Source of the DNA: Eubacteriales bacterium
GTDB taxonomy: Bacteria; Bacillota; Clostridia; Oscillospirales; Oscillospiraceae
NCBI GenBank assembly: GCA_030539285.1
Contig: JAUNSH010000016.1
Coordinates: 1-50,832 of the forward strand
Direction: 5' to 3'
DNA: 50,832 nt
In this document: positions 25,000 to 33,040 of the stretch, in pieces
Numbering within the stretch: the stretch's first letter is position 1
How the letters are laid out: each line of letters begins with the position of its first letter
The notes under the pieces: generated by a model
The model's database searches: none
What the model was told of the DNA's origin: nothing
What the model saw: the letters and a program-made list of their open reading frames with translations, nothing else
Program-made: the position numbers and the translations under genes

Positions 25000-25980
25000 T
25001 CATTCCCACTCAATCGTACCGACAGGCTTCGGCGTCAGATCCATCAGCACCCGGTTGATACCTTCAACCTCAGTGGTAATGCGGCTCGTGATATGGTGCA
25101 GCAGGGGATAGGGGATCTCCTCAATGGTGGCGGTCATGGCGTCGGTGGTGTTTACCGCACGGATGATGGCGGGCCAGCCTTCGTAGCGCTTGCCGTCCTT
25201 CACGCCTACGCTCTTCATGTCGGGAACCGCAATGAAATACTGCCAGACCTTGCCCGCCAGACCGTTTTTGTCGAACTCCTCCCGCAGGATGGCGTCGGCT
25301 TCCCGCAGGGCTTCCAGACGGTCACGGGTGATGGCACCCAGGCACCGTACGCCCAGACCGGGGCCGGGGAAGGGCTGACGGTAGACCATGCCGTGGGGCA
25401 GGCCCAGAGCTTCGCCGACCACGCGGACTTCGTCCTTAAACAGAAGCTTCACCGGCTCCACCAACTCGAACTTCATGCCCTCGGGCAGACCGCCCACGTT
25501 GTGGTGGGCCTTCACGCCGTGGGATTCCAGAATGTCGGGGTAGATGGTGCCCTGAGCCAGGAAATCGATGCCCTCCAGCTTCTTTGCCTCGTCGTTGAAG
25601 ACTTCAATGAACTCCTTGCCGATGATCTTGCGCTTGGTCTCGGGATCGGAGACACCTGCCAGCTTGTCCAGAAACCGATCCACGGCATCAACATAAATGA
25701 GATTAGCGTCCATTTCATCCCGGAACACCTTGACCACCTGTTCCGGCTCGCCCTTGCGCAGAAGACCGTGGTTGACGTGGACGCACACCAGCTGCTTGCC
25801 GATGGCCTTGATCAGCAGGGCTGCCACCACGCTGGAATCCACGCCGCCGGACAGGGCCAGCAGGACCTTCTTGTTACCGACCTGGGCACGAACCTCGGCG
25901 ATCTGCTCGTCGATGAATTTCTGAGCCAGCGCGGGAGTGGTGATGCGCTCCATGCTTTCGGGACGTACATTGTTTGACAT
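25000..25980 (-). CDS. guaA: GMP synthase ATP-pyrophosphatase subunit (lacks glutaminase domain)
   Basis: The 326 residues cover the ATP-pyrophosphatase and dimerisation domains of GMP synthase, which aminates XMP to GMP. The PP-loop [11 protein letters not shown] (about 41-51), [31 protein letters not shown] and the C-terminal KPVGTIEWE are all present. The ~200-residue class I glutamine amidotransferase domain normally fused at the N-terminus is absent. This is not a truncation artefact: GGAGGG sits 9 nt before the ATG and a promoter lies just upstream. No amidotransferase gene is adjacent, so ammonia must come directly or from a separately encoded subunit, as in the two-subunit archaeal enzyme. 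The 3' end borders mobile-element debris. Confidence 0.92.
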   Translation of the reverse strand: MSNNVRPESMERITTPALAQKFIDEQIAEVRAQVGNKKVLLALSGGVDSSVVAALLIKAIGKQLVCVHVNHGLLRKGEPEQVVKVFRDEMDANLIYVDAVDRFLDKLAGVSDPETKRKIIGKEFIEVFNDEAKKLEGIDFLAQGTIYPDILESHGVKAHHNVGGLPEGMKFELVEPVKLLFKDEVRVVGEALGLPHGMVYRQPFPGPGLGVRCLGAITRDRLEALREADAILREEFDKNGLAGKVWQYFIAVPDMKSVGVKDGKRYEGWPAIIRAVNTTDAMTATIEEIPYPLLHHITSRITTEVEGINRVLMDLTPKPVGTIEWE

Positions 25981-26025
25981 ATTGTATACCCTCCATTTTC
26001 ATAGCTGCTAAAATTGACCGAGGTC

Positions 26026-26079
26026 ATTATAAACGGATTTCTCCCTATACGCAAGGCTTTCTTGGCTTTAGGGAGAAAT
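26026..26079 (-). promoter_or_regulatory. guaA promoter spanned by an inverted repeat
   Basis: On the minus strand TTGCGT (26049-26054), 17 bp and TATAAT (26026-26031). The 11-bp sequence ATTTCTCCCTA lies in the spacer (26037-26047) and its exact complement lies upstream of the -35 (26069-26079), centres 32 bp apart, about three helical turns. This is a candidate operator pair. Confidence 0.6.
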
Positions 26080-26124
26080 TTTGTCGATGTTACGACAGTC
26101 TACAGCAGTAACCGGGGCTTTTTG

Positions 26125-26152
26125 TTGCAATTTGGCACAGATGTGGTATAAT
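26125..26152 (+). promoter_or_regulatory. Promoter of the PfkB-pyridoxine kinase pair
   Basis: TTGCAA (26125-26130), 16-bp spacer, TATAAT (26147-26152), 31 nt before the GTG start of the PfkB gene. It is divergent from the guaA promoter. Confidence 0.65.
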
Positions 26153-26183
26153 ATCTTCATATTTTTATTGTGGAGGCGGAAAT

Positions 26184-27122
26184 GTGGGCATTGTGGTGAT
26201 CGGTATGATTTTTGTGGACATCAAGGGCTACCCGGAAGCGTCCTTTATTCCCACGGGACGAAACGTGGGCAGGGTGGAGCGCGTCCACGGCGGCGTGGGC
26301 CGGAATGTGGCGGAGGATATTGCCAACTGTGAGCTGCGGCCCACGCTGGTGAGTCTCACCGATGAAAGCGGCGACGGAGAGGATGTGCTGAAAAAGCTGC
26401 GCAATCACAAGGTCAATACGGACTATATCCGCAAAACCCCGGACGGTCTGGGCACTTGGCTGGCGATATTTGATAACGCAGGGGATGTGGCGGCGTCCAT
26501 TTCCAAGCGCCCGGATATGGGGCCGCTGGTGGAGATCCTGGACAGGCAGGGAGACGAGATTTTTTCACAGGCCGACAGCGTTATCGTGGAGATCGATCTG
26601 GATAAGGAGATCGTCAAGCGGGTGTTCCGGCTGGCCCAGAAGCACGGCAAAAAGGTCTACGCCGTGGTGGGCAACATGAGCGTTGCGCTGGAACGCCGGG
26701 ACTTTATGAAATCCACGGACTGCCTCGTGTGCAACATCCAGGAGGCGGGACTCCTGTTTTTTGAGGATTATTCCGAAAAAAAGCCTGAGGAAATGGTGGG
26801 GATTTTGTCGGAAAAAATTGAAGCGGCTCAGATTCCCGGCATGATCGTGACCATGGGCGCGGAGGGAGCCGTCTATGCCAATCTGGCGGGGGAAAAGGGC
26901 TACTGCCCTGCCCGAAAAGTGGATGTTGTGGATACCACCGGGGCGGGGGATTCCTTCTGCGCCGGTGCGGTGATCGGTATGACCTACGGCAGCGGTATGC
27001 GGCAGGGCTGTGAGATCGGCTCCATGCTGGCGGCGTCTGTGATCGTGACTATGGAGGCGGTATGTCCCCGGTTCCTGCCCCGGGAACTGGGACTGGACAT
27101 GGAGCCGGTGGAGGGCGTATGA
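26184..27122 (+). CDS. PfkB-family carbohydrate/nucleoside kinase
   Basis: This 312-residue ribokinase-superfamily enzyme phosphorylates a sugar or nucleoside hydroxyl with ATP. It shows the N-terminal GGVGRNVAEDIA motif (PfkB signature 1 region) and the C-terminal DTTGAGDSFCAG motif with the catalytic Asp and anion hole. Members with a GRNVA-type N-terminal motif include pseudouridine and adenosine-like kinases, so a nucleoside substrate is plausible but not shown. The start is GTG, preceded by GGAGGCGGAAAT. It overlaps the downstream pyridoxine-kinase-like gene by 4 nt (ATGA), so the two are co-translated. Confidence 0.88.
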   Translation: MGIVVIGMIFVDIKGYPEASFIPTGRNVGRVERVHGGVGRNVAEDIANCELRPTLVSLTDESGDGEDVLKKLRNHKVNTDYIRKTPDGLGTWLAIFDNAGDVAASISKRPDMGPLVEILDRQGDEIFSQADSVIVEIDLDKEIVKRVFRLAQKHGKKVYAVVGNMSVALERRDFMKSTDCLVCNIQEAGLLFFEDYSEKKPEEMVGILSEKIEAAQIPGMIVTMGAEGAVYANLAGEKGYCPARKVDVVDTTGAGDSFCAGAVIGMTYGSGMRQGCEIGSMLAASVIVTMEAVCPRFLPRELGLDMEPVEGV

Positions 27123-27946
27123 ACTACAAGCGGATCTTGACGATTCAGGACATTTCCTGCGTGGGCCAGTGTTCCCTGACGGTGGCCCTGCCAGTGCTGT
27201 CCGCCTGCGGCCACGAGACCTGCGTGCTGCCCACAGCTCTGCTGTCTACCCACACTGGCGGCTTCGGCAAACCAGTCGTTGTGTCCCTGTCTGATGACCT
27301 CCCGGAGATTGTGACGCATTGGAAGAGGAATGGAATTACGTTTGATTTGGTTCTGACGGGGTATCTGGGCAGCATCCCCGCCATCCGCACGGCGATGCAG
27401 ATCATAGATACCATGCTGTCGCCCGGGGGCATCTGTATCGTTGACCCCGCCATGGCAGACAACGGAAAGCTCTATTCCGGCTTTGACGGGGACTACGTTC
27501 GGGAAATGAAACGACTGTGCGGCCGGGCCGACATCATTCTGCCCAATCTGACGGAAGCCGCCCTGCTGTCCGGCCAGCCCTGCCAAAACAGAACGGACGA
27601 AGCCTACGCCCGGGAACTGCTGGAAGCCCTGCCCAACGACCGGGTGATCCTGACAGGGGTTGGGGAGGAGGATACAGGCCTGCTCCTGCGGGAGGTTGGG
27701 GAAGTCATGCGTTATGCCCACCCCAGACTGCCGGGCAGCTTCAGCGGCACCGGTGACCTGTTTGCCGCCGCTTTTGCCGGGGCGCTGGCGGCAGAAAATG
27801 GATCGTATGAATCCGCCCAAATTGCGGCAGACTTTACTTACAGGTGCATACAATGTACCGCGGAAGAGCCTGCCCACTGGTATGGTGTCAAATTCGAGCC
27901 GGTGTTACCGGAACTGATGCGGATGCTCAAGCAAGTTGAAAGTTGA
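27119..27946 (+). CDS. Pyridoxal/pyridoxamine kinase-like protein
   Basis: About 275 residues of the PdxK/PdxY branch of the ribokinase superfamily, which phosphorylates B6 vitamers for PLP salvage. Visible are the start RILTIQDISCVGQCSLTVALPVLSA interrupted by the conserved Gly, PTALLSTHTGGF, GYLGS, the Mg/ATP region VDPAMADNGKLY, NLTEA and the C-terminal GTGDLFAAAFAG with the catalytic Asp. ATG 27119 is preceded by GGAGGGCGT; the open frame extending upstream to 27062 lies within the PfkB gene and is discarded. It overlaps the PfkB gene at ATGA, giving a two-gene operon. Confidence 0.9.
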   Translation: MNYKRILTIQDISCVGQCSLTVALPVLSACGHETCVLPTALLSTHTGGFGKPVVVSLSDDLPEIVTHWKRNGITFDLVLTGYLGSIPAIRTAMQIIDTMLSPGGICIVDPAMADNGKLYSGFDGDYVREMKRLCGRADIILPNLTEAALLSGQPCQNRTDEAYARELLEALPNDRVILTGVGEEDTGLLLREVGEVMRYAHPRLPGSFSGTGDLFAAAFAGALAAENGSYESAQIAADFTYRCIQCTAEEPAHWYGVKFEPVLPELMRMLKQVES

Positions 27947-27948
27947 AA

Positions 27949-28024
27949 ATGGAAAGTGGAAAGTAATGGCATTCCTTTCGGGGTTGATTGAAATTGTCCC
28001 GCAGGGACACCTATAACTTTCCAT
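27949..28024. repeat. Small element with inverted ends
   Basis: ATGGAAAGT (27949-27957) recurs inverted as ACTTTCCAT (28016-28024). The inside holds a GTCCC-GCA-GGGAC hairpin (27996-28008), and the left part has a tandem GAAAGT/GGAAAGT pattern. It directly follows the kinase stop codon. The element type is unassigned. Confidence 0.4.
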
Positions 28025-28104
28025 TATAAAAATATGAATTCCCCTCTTTCTTTTTGTGTCGAAATCGGGTATAGTTATGTCAACTGAGAAAAGGGAGCGT
28101 TGGC

Positions 28105-29571
28105 ATGGAGGAAACATCGAAAAAGCGCGGCAGGCCCTGGCTGTGGGTGCTGATCGCGCTGCTGGCCATCGGGGTGCTGGCAGCGGCGGCGTGGTTCGTG
28201 ACATTTCGTGTGAACCATTTTTCGCTGGAACTGGCGCTGACCGGGGACCCGAAGGTATTGCTGGAATACGGGGACAGCTTCACCGAACCCGGTGTCACGC
28301 CCATTTTGCGGGGAACGCTGTTTCTGAAAGAGGGCTATACCCCGGAGAAACTGGAAATTCTTCGGGAGACCGACCTGAACGAGGGGAAACTGGGAAAATA
28401 TTCCATCATATATTCGGCAAAGCTCCTGAACTGTTCAGCCGCGGCCCAGCGGGAAGTCCGCGTCATCGACACGAAAGCGCCCACCATCACCCTAAAGGAA
28501 GACCCGGAAGGCTCCCTGGTGGAGGGCGTGATCTATCAGGAGGCGGGCTTTACCGCAACCGACAACTATGACGGCGATATCACTGACCGGGTGGTGCGGA
28601 CGGAGGAGCCGGGGCTGGTGACCTATGCCGTCACGGATTCTTCGGGCAATCCTGCCGTGGCAAAGCGACAAATTCCCTTCCGGGACATGGTTCTGCCGGA
28701 GATCCTCCTGGAGGGCGGCGAGGATTATACCATTACCTTGGGCACACGCTATGAAGAACCGGGCTTTACCGCCACGGACAACGTGGACGGCGACGTGACG
28801 GCCATGGTGCAAGTGGAGGGGGAAGTGGACTGGCTCACCGCTGGAACCTACCCCATCACCTATACGGTGACGGACAGCTGCGAGAACCAGACTGTGGTCA
28901 CCCGGAATGTGGAAGTGGTGACCCAGCCTTGGCAGGATACGGTCTACCCTGAGGGTAAGGTGGTCTATCTGACCTTTGACGACGGCCCCAGCGCCTATAC
29001 GGCGGAGCTTCTGGATGTGCTGGATGCTTACGGCGCAAAGGCGACCTTTTTTGTGGTCGGCTCCGGCAATGGCAGCATGATGCGGCAGATCGTGAACCGG
29101 GGCCACAGCATCGGCATTCATTCGGTCAGCCACAATTATGACCAGATCTATGCCAGTCCTGAGGCCTATTTTGATGATTTGATGAATATGCAGTCCATCA
29201 TCTACGATAACACCGGCGTGAAAACCACCCTGATGCGGTTCCCCGGCGGCAGCTCCAATCTGGTCAGCCGCCACAGCTGCGAGGGTATCATGACTTTCCT
29301 GACCCAGGCGGTACAGGACGCGGGTTTCCAGTATTTTGACTGGAACGTCTATTCCGGGGACGCCGGCGAGACGAAAAAGACGGAAAAAGTGGCGGACAAC
29401 GTGATTGAGGGAATTCAGCAGCACCGGGTGTCCATCGTATTGCAGCACGATATTCACAGCTACAGCGTGGACGCCGTTGAGGACATCCTGAGCTGGGGTA
29501 AGCGCAATGGTTACCGTTTTCTGGCCCTGCAGCCTGGCAGCCCGGGCTTCCATCACGACCTGAACAATTAA
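28105..29571 (+). CDS. Membrane-anchored polysaccharide deacetylase with Ig-like repeats
   Basis: This 488-residue extracellular NodB-fold enzyme probably deacetylates N-acetylglucosamine in peptidoglycan or another surface polysaccharide. A basic N-terminus and one membrane helix (about residues 13-32) act as anchor. Three bacterial Ig-like (DUF5011-type) modules follow; the second and third share the pattern EPGFTATDNxDGDxT. The catalytic NodB domain begins near residue 285 with the metal/Asp motif YLTFDDGPS, HSVSH (metal His pair), RFPGGSSN and a C-terminal VLQHDIHS. All motifs needed for activity are present. AAAGGGAG precedes the ATG. It is monocistronic, with a terminator right behind it. 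Confidence 0.93.
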   Translation: MEETSKKRGRPWLWVLIALLAIGVLAAAAWFVTFRVNHFSLELALTGDPKVLLEYGDSFTEPGVTPILRGTLFLKEGYTPEKLEILRETDLNEGKLGKYSIIYSAKLLNCSAAAQREVRVIDTKAPTITLKEDPEGSLVEGVIYQEAGFTATDNYDGDITDRVVRTEEPGLVTYAVTDSSGNPAVAKRQIPFRDMVLPEILLEGGEDYTITLGTRYEEPGFTATDNVDGDVTAMVQVEGEVDWLTAGTYPITYTVTDSCENQTVVTRNVEVVTQPWQDTVYPEGKVVYLTFDDGPSAYTAELLDVLDAYGAKATFFVVGSGNGSMMRQIVNRGHSIGIHSVSHNYDQIYASPEAYFDDLMNMQSIIYDNTGVKTTLMRFPGGSSNLVSRHSCEGIMTFLTQAVQDAGFQYFDWNVYSGDAGETKKTEKVADNVIEGIQQHRVSIVLQHDIHSYSVDAVEDILSWGKRNGYRFLALQPGSPGFHHDLNN

Positions 29572-29575
29572 ACAG

Positions 29576-29606
29576 CACGGCGGCCCAATGGGCCGCCGTG
29601 GTTTTC
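29576..29606 (+). terminator. Rho-independent terminator
   Basis: CACGGCGGCCC (29576-29586), AAT, GGGCCGCCGTG (29590-29600) and GTTTTC. It directly follows the deacetylase stop codon. Confidence 0.85.
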
Positions 29607-29619
29607 TGATGGAAACCGC

Positions 29620-29648
29620 TTGACAGAAGGGCACATCTCGGGTAAAAT
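29620..29648 (+). promoter_or_regulatory. tRNA-Arg promoter
   Basis: Consensus TTGACA (29620-29625), 17-bp spacer, TAAAAT (29643-29648), ending 14 nt before the tRNA. Confidence 0.8.
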
Positions 29649-29662
29649 AGCGGGGTATATAC

Positions 29663-29739
29663 GCCCCAGTAGCTCAGCTGTATAGAGCGGCCGCCTCCTA
29701 AGCGGCAGGTCGGAGGTTAGAGTCCTCTCTGGGGTGCCA
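29663..29739 (+). tRNA. tRNA-Arg (anticodon CCT, reads AGG)
   Basis: The 77-nt cloverleaf folds fully: acceptor GCCCCAG with CTGGGGT (first pair G-U), D stem GCTC/GAGC, anticodon stem GCCGC/GCGGC around CTCCTAA, a 5-nt variable loop and T stem GGAGG/CCTCT, with an encoded CCA end. The anticodon CCT makes it Arg. Two normally near-invariant bases differ together: position 19 in the D loop is T (29681) and position 56 in the T loop is A (29719), instead of the G19-C56 elbow pair. It has its own promoter and terminator. Confidence 0.95.
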
Positions 29740-29747
29740 AAACATGA

Positions 29748-29787
29748 AAACAGCCGAAAGTATGGACTTTTCGGCTGTTTCTTTTTT
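29748..29787 (+). terminator. Rho-independent terminator after tRNA-Arg
   Basis: AAACAGCCGAAA (29748-29759) pairs with TTTCGGCTGTTT (29769-29780), followed by C and six T. Confidence 0.85.
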
Positions 29788-29857
29788 GCACATCATTGAT
29801 TTTCCTTATTTATGGCAGTATAATTCTGTGAGATAAATTAGGATTTGGAGAGCTGCC

Positions 29858-30385
29858 ATGTCAACCAAACAAATATTCATACAATCTATAGGCTTCTTGG
29901 GAACGATCCTGTTTTTCCTGTCCTATCAATGCAAAAGCAATAAAAGACTCTTTCGCGTCCAGTTCGCTTCCTATTTGTGCTACACGGTGCATTTGCTGCT
30001 GTTAGGCGCGGTTACTGGAGGGATCAGTTATGTCCTGAATATGGTTCGTTCCTTCTTCCTGGGGAGCAAAAATGCTTTTCTGAAGGGAAAACGGATGTGC
30101 TGGATCATCTGTTTGCTGCAAGTGGCGACCCTGTTTTTTACCTGGGACGGATGGTGGTCGGTGCTTCCCGTGACTGCCAATATTGCGGCAACAATAGGCG
30201 GATATACGTACAATGCCCGAAAAATTCGGGTTGTCGGGATGGTTGTCAATTCACCGCTGTGGATCGTGTATGACATCGTGGTCGGTTCCTGGGCAGGGAT
30301 TCTGGACGAAATTGTCAGCGAGGTATCCATGATTGTTTCCATCCTCCGTTACGGCTGGAAAAATCTGGATTCCATGGAAAACTGA
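29858..30385 (+). CDS. YgjV-family inner-membrane protein
   Basis: This 175-residue integral membrane protein has about five hydrophobic segments: the N-terminal IGFLGTILFFLSYQC, then YTVHLLLLGAVTGG, CWIICLLQVATLFF, VLPVTANIAATIGG and SPLWIVYDIVVG. The layout and the motifs FLSYQ, N-x-VRSFF and SPLWxxYD match the YgjV family, whose role is unknown. It stands alone between the tRNA and the convergent thiol-redox operon. A GGAGAGCTGCC sequence precedes the ATG. Confidence 0.85.
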   Translation: MSTKQIFIQSIGFLGTILFFLSYQCKSNKRLFRVQFASYLCYTVHLLLLGAVTGGISYVLNMVRSFFLGSKNAFLKGKRMCWIICLLQVATLFFTWDGWWSVLPVTANIAATIGGYTYNARKIRVVGMVVNSPLWIVYDIVVGSWAGILDEIVSEVSMIVSILRYGWKNLDSMEN

Positions 30386-30418
30386 CCTGTGCCAATGGAT
30401 TTCTGTTCCCGGCAGTGC

Positions 30419-30988
30419 TTATTGAATCATCCCGATGCCTTTTTTCAGCGTTTCGGCGTCGATGGCACCGGTGGAACGGGCCACGGCACAGCCCTGGGCA
30501 TCGATGAAATAGGTACAGGGAATGGCGCTGACATTGTAAGCAATGGCGGCGCTGAGCTGGGTGTCGTAGTAGGCCGGGAGGGTGTAGCCCTGCTCTTTCA
30601 GGTAAGCCGAGGCTGTCTCCAAGGTCTCCCGGCTGCCATCCGTCAGGTTTATAATGAGAAAGTGCACATCGCTGCCCAGTTCGTCATAGGTTGCCTGAAA
30701 ATCCGGCAGCTCCATCTTGCAGGGGCCGCACCAGCTGGCCCAGAAGTTCAGTACGACAGGCTTTCCAAAAAAATCGGACAGAGAAGCCGGGTTCCCATCC
30801 AGATCATATACGGTAAAATCCGGGGCGGTGACGGGCGGCGCGGTGGTTTCCGCTGCCGTCTCACTGGGAACGGAGGCAAGCTGCGCGGTTTCCTGCCGGG
30901 ATTCCAGATTTCCATAGAGCCAGTAGGCTCCTGCCAGCAGAACGATCAGCGCAGCTGCCGCGATAAGAAAGGTTTTTTTGCTGTTCAT
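30419..30988 (-). CDS. TlpA-like membrane-anchored thioredoxin
   Basis: This 189-residue extracytoplasmic thiol-disulfide protein has an N-terminal membrane anchor (about residues 5-25), a Thr/Ala/Pro-rich linker and a TlpA/ResA-type thioredoxin fold with active site WASWCGPCKMELP and the cis-Pro loop SAIPCTYFID. It would accept electrons from CcdA, encoded 9 nt upstream, to reduce disulfides outside the membrane. An extra Cys precedes Thr after the cis-Pro (IPCT). It is the last gene of the trxA-trxB-ccdA-tlpA operon; AGGAG precedes the ATG. Confidence 0.92.
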   Translation of the reverse strand: MNSKKTFLIAAAALIVLLAGAYWLYGNLESRQETAQLASVPSETAAETTAPPVTAPDFTVYDLDGNPASLSDFFGKPVVLNFWASWCGPCKMELPDFQATYDELGSDVHFLIINLTDGSRETLETASAYLKEQGYTLPAYYDTQLSAAIAYNVSAIPCTYFIDAQGCAVARSTGAIDAETLKKGIGMIQ

Positions 30989-30997
30989 AGTGTTCTC

Positions 30998-31660
30998 CTA
31001 GCTTAAAAGCCGCAGCAGCCGCCCCAGCAGCCCGGAGGCCATCAGCACGCCGATGAGAATGAGGAAGCTGCCGCTGAGCAGATTGATGACCCGGTAATGC
31101 TGCTTCACCCAGCTGAAAGCCCCTTTCAGTGCGTCGATGAGCACAGCGCTGATGAGGAAAGGAATTCCCAACCCCAGGGAGTAGCATAGCAGCATGATCA
31201 TCCCTTCCAAAACATGCCCCTGTTGGGCAGCAAGGGCCAGCGCGGAGCCGAGAAACGCGCCGACGCAGGGCGTCCAGCCAAGGGAGAAGATGATGCCGAA
31301 CAGGGCAGCGGAGAAAAAGGTCATATCCTGGGCATCCAGAACCCGGCTGCCGCCGTGAAACAGGTTCCAGCGGAACAGGCCCAGATAGTTCAGGCCAAAT
31401 ACAATGACGATGATGCCGCTGATCAAATTGACTATTCGCTGATACCGGGTCAGAAGCCCGCCAATGCTCCCGGCCAGGGCGCCCATTGCTGTAAACACCA
31501 CTGTAAAACCAACGACAAAGCCAAGGGCGCAGCGCACCGTCTTCCCGGTGCTGCGCTGACCGCCCCCGGCAAAGTAGGACACATAGATGGGCAGCATGGG
31601 AAGCAAACAGGGGGACAGGAAGGTAATGATGCCCTCCAGAAACGAAACCAGATACTGCAT
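30998..31660 (-). CDS. ccdA: CcdA-type thiol:disulfide interchange membrane protein
   Basis: This 220-residue protein has six hydrophobic helices and the two membrane cysteines of the CcdA/DsbD-core family, in FLSPCLLPMLPIY and GWTPCVGAF. CcdA carries electrons from cytoplasmic thioredoxin across the membrane to an outer thioredoxin-like partner. Here both partners are in the same operon: thioredoxin and its reductase upstream and TlpA downstream. It starts 3 nt after trxB. It ends in TAG. Confidence 0.93.
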   Translation of the reverse strand: MQYLVSFLEGIITFLSPCLLPMLPIYVSYFAGGGQRSTGKTVRCALGFVVGFTVVFTAMGALAGSIGGLLTRYQRIVNLISGIIVIVFGLNYLGLFRWNLFHGGSRVLDAQDMTFFSAALFGIIFSLGWTPCVGAFLGSALALAAQQGHVLEGMIMLLCYSLGLGIPFLISAVLIDALKGAFSWVKQHYRVINLLSGSFLILIGVLMASGLLGRLLRLLS

Positions 31661-31663
31661 GGT

Positions 31664-32605
31664 CTATCCCTCCCGATCTGCCAGATAGCCTTCTGCCATG
31701 TGCACGGCCACAGCCCCGTCTGCCACAGCGGTGACGACCTGCCGCACCGGCTTGGTTCGAACGTCACCAACGGCATAGACCCCCGGAATACTGGTGGCGG
31801 TGGATTCATCGGCGGTCACATAGCCGGAAGCATTCAATTCCAGCTGCCCGGCAAAGAGCGTTGTTGACGGCTGCCGCCCCACGCTGATAAAGACCCCGTC
31901 ACAGGGAATCTCCTCTTCCAGGCCGCTGACCCTGTTCCGGATACGAATGCCTGTGAGCCTGTCCCCGTGCAGCAGCTGGGCGGGCTCACTGTTCCAGCGA
32001 AATTCCACATTTTTCGCGTTTTTCAGCGGCTCCTGATCAATTTTGTCCGCCCGCAGGGTATCCCGGCGGTGAACGATGATGACCCTTTCTGCCACACGGC
32101 TCAGAAGCAGGGCGTCTGCCGCCGCACTGTTTCCGCCGCCGACCACCACCACGGTTTTGTTTCGGTAGAACATCCCGTCGCAGGCGGCGCAGTAGTTGAC
32201 GCCCCGCCCGGTCAGGGCCTGTTCCTCCGGCAGTCCCAGTTTTTTGGGTTCCGCTCCCGTGGCGATGACCACGGTTTTTCCGTAATAAACGCCCTCGCTG
32301 GTCTGGATGACTTTGGGATCGGATTTCAGTTCCACGGACCGAACCTCTGCCAGCTCCGTTACCGCCCCGAACCGCAGGGCCTGTTCCTCCATTTTTTGCG
32401 CCAGCGTAAAGCCGTCAATGCCGCCTTCGAACCCGGGGTAGTTGTCGATCTGATGGCTCAGGGCCATCTGCCCGCCGGGGGACAGCTTTTCCAGCACCAG
32501 CGCGGACAGTCCCGCCCGGGCGGCGTAGAGGGCGGCGGTGAACCCGGCAGGCCCGCCGCCGAGGATGACCATATCAAAAAGGCCGGGTTTTGCTGCGTTG
32601 GTCAT
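31664..32605 (-). CDS. trxB: Thioredoxin-disulfide reductase
   Basis: This 313-residue low-molecular-weight flavoprotein transfers electrons from NADPH through FAD to thioredoxin. Visible are the FAD-binding GGGPAGFTAALYAARAG, the redox motif YCAACDGMFY (CxxC), the NADPH-binding VVGGGNSAAADALLLS followed by VIIVHRRD, and the C-terminal GVYAVGDVR. The length is normal. Its start overlaps the thioredoxin stop by 4 nt. It ends in TAG, showing that TAG works as a stop codon in this genome. Confidence 0.95.
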   Translation of the reverse strand: MTNAAKPGLFDMVILGGGPAGFTAALYAARAGLSALVLEKLSPGGQMALSHQIDNYPGFEGGIDGFTLAQKMEEQALRFGAVTELAEVRSVELKSDPKVIQTSEGVYYGKTVVIATGAEPKKLGLPEEQALTGRGVNYCAACDGMFYRNKTVVVVGGGNSAAADALLLSRVAERVIIVHRRDTLRADKIDQEPLKNAKNVEFRWNSEPAQLLHGDRLTGIRIRNRVSGLEEEIPCDGVFISVGRQPSTTLFAGQLELNASGYVTADESTATSIPGVYAVGDVRTKPVRQVVTAVADGAVAVHMAEGYLADREG

Positions 32606-32928
32606 TTTTTCAGGGCCTCCTCAAGAAACTGGTCGATCATGGCTTTGGATTCCGGGGCCACAATGGAAGCGACGGCCTGTCCGCCCCGATACAGCACCAG
32701 CGTGGGGATCACTTCGATCTGCTCCTGCTGGGAAAGGGCGGCTTCCTCGTCAATGTTGACCTTGCCCACCATCAGGGTATCGGCGTACTGCTGGGCGATC
32801 TTGTCATATGCCGGGCCAATGCGGCGGCAGTAGGTGCACCAGGGTGCCCAGAAATCCACCAGAACAGGCTTTTCGGACTGTGCCAGGGCGGCGCGGAAGG
32901 CTTCGGTATTCAAATTCTGTGCGGACAT
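32602..32928 (-). CDS. trxA: Thioredoxin with a CTYC active site
   Basis: This 108-residue thioredoxin has the normal fold and length, with VLVDFWAPW before the active site and the cis-Pro in IEVIPTLVLY. The active site is WCTYC instead of the canonical WCGPC, which should change its redox potential and partner choice. It is the first gene of the redox operon, with AAGGAGG before the ATG, and overlaps trxB by 4 nt. It is probably the electron donor to CcdA and TlpA. Confidence 0.94.
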   Translation of the reverse strand: MSAQNLNTEAFRAALAQSEKPVLVDFWAPWCTYCRRIGPAYDKIAQQYADTLMVGKVNIDEEAALSQQEQIEVIPTLVLYRGGQAVASIVAPESKAMIDQFLEEALKK

Positions 32929-33013
32929 ATAATATCCTCCTTGGTTTCTTTTTCCTTTAGTATATCCATATTTCGGGAAAACACCGTGATGAAATCACAC
33001 AGAAAACGGAAAA

Positions 33014-33037
33014 CCCGCCGGGGAAACCCGGCGGGCT
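33014..33037 (-). terminator. Rho-independent terminator
   Basis: On the minus strand a 9-bp GC stem (plus CCCGCCGGG 33014-33022 with CCCGGCGGG 33027-33035) is followed by TTTTCCGTTTTC. It ends the Cys-rich gene, 3 nt after its stop. Confidence 0.85.
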
Positions 33038-33040
33038 TGC

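Noticed and set aside
25000-25025. attL/attR duplication of the guaA end
   Set aside because: I could not find a second copy of the guaA terminal sequence between 23300 and 24990 by eye, so no attachment site is annotated.
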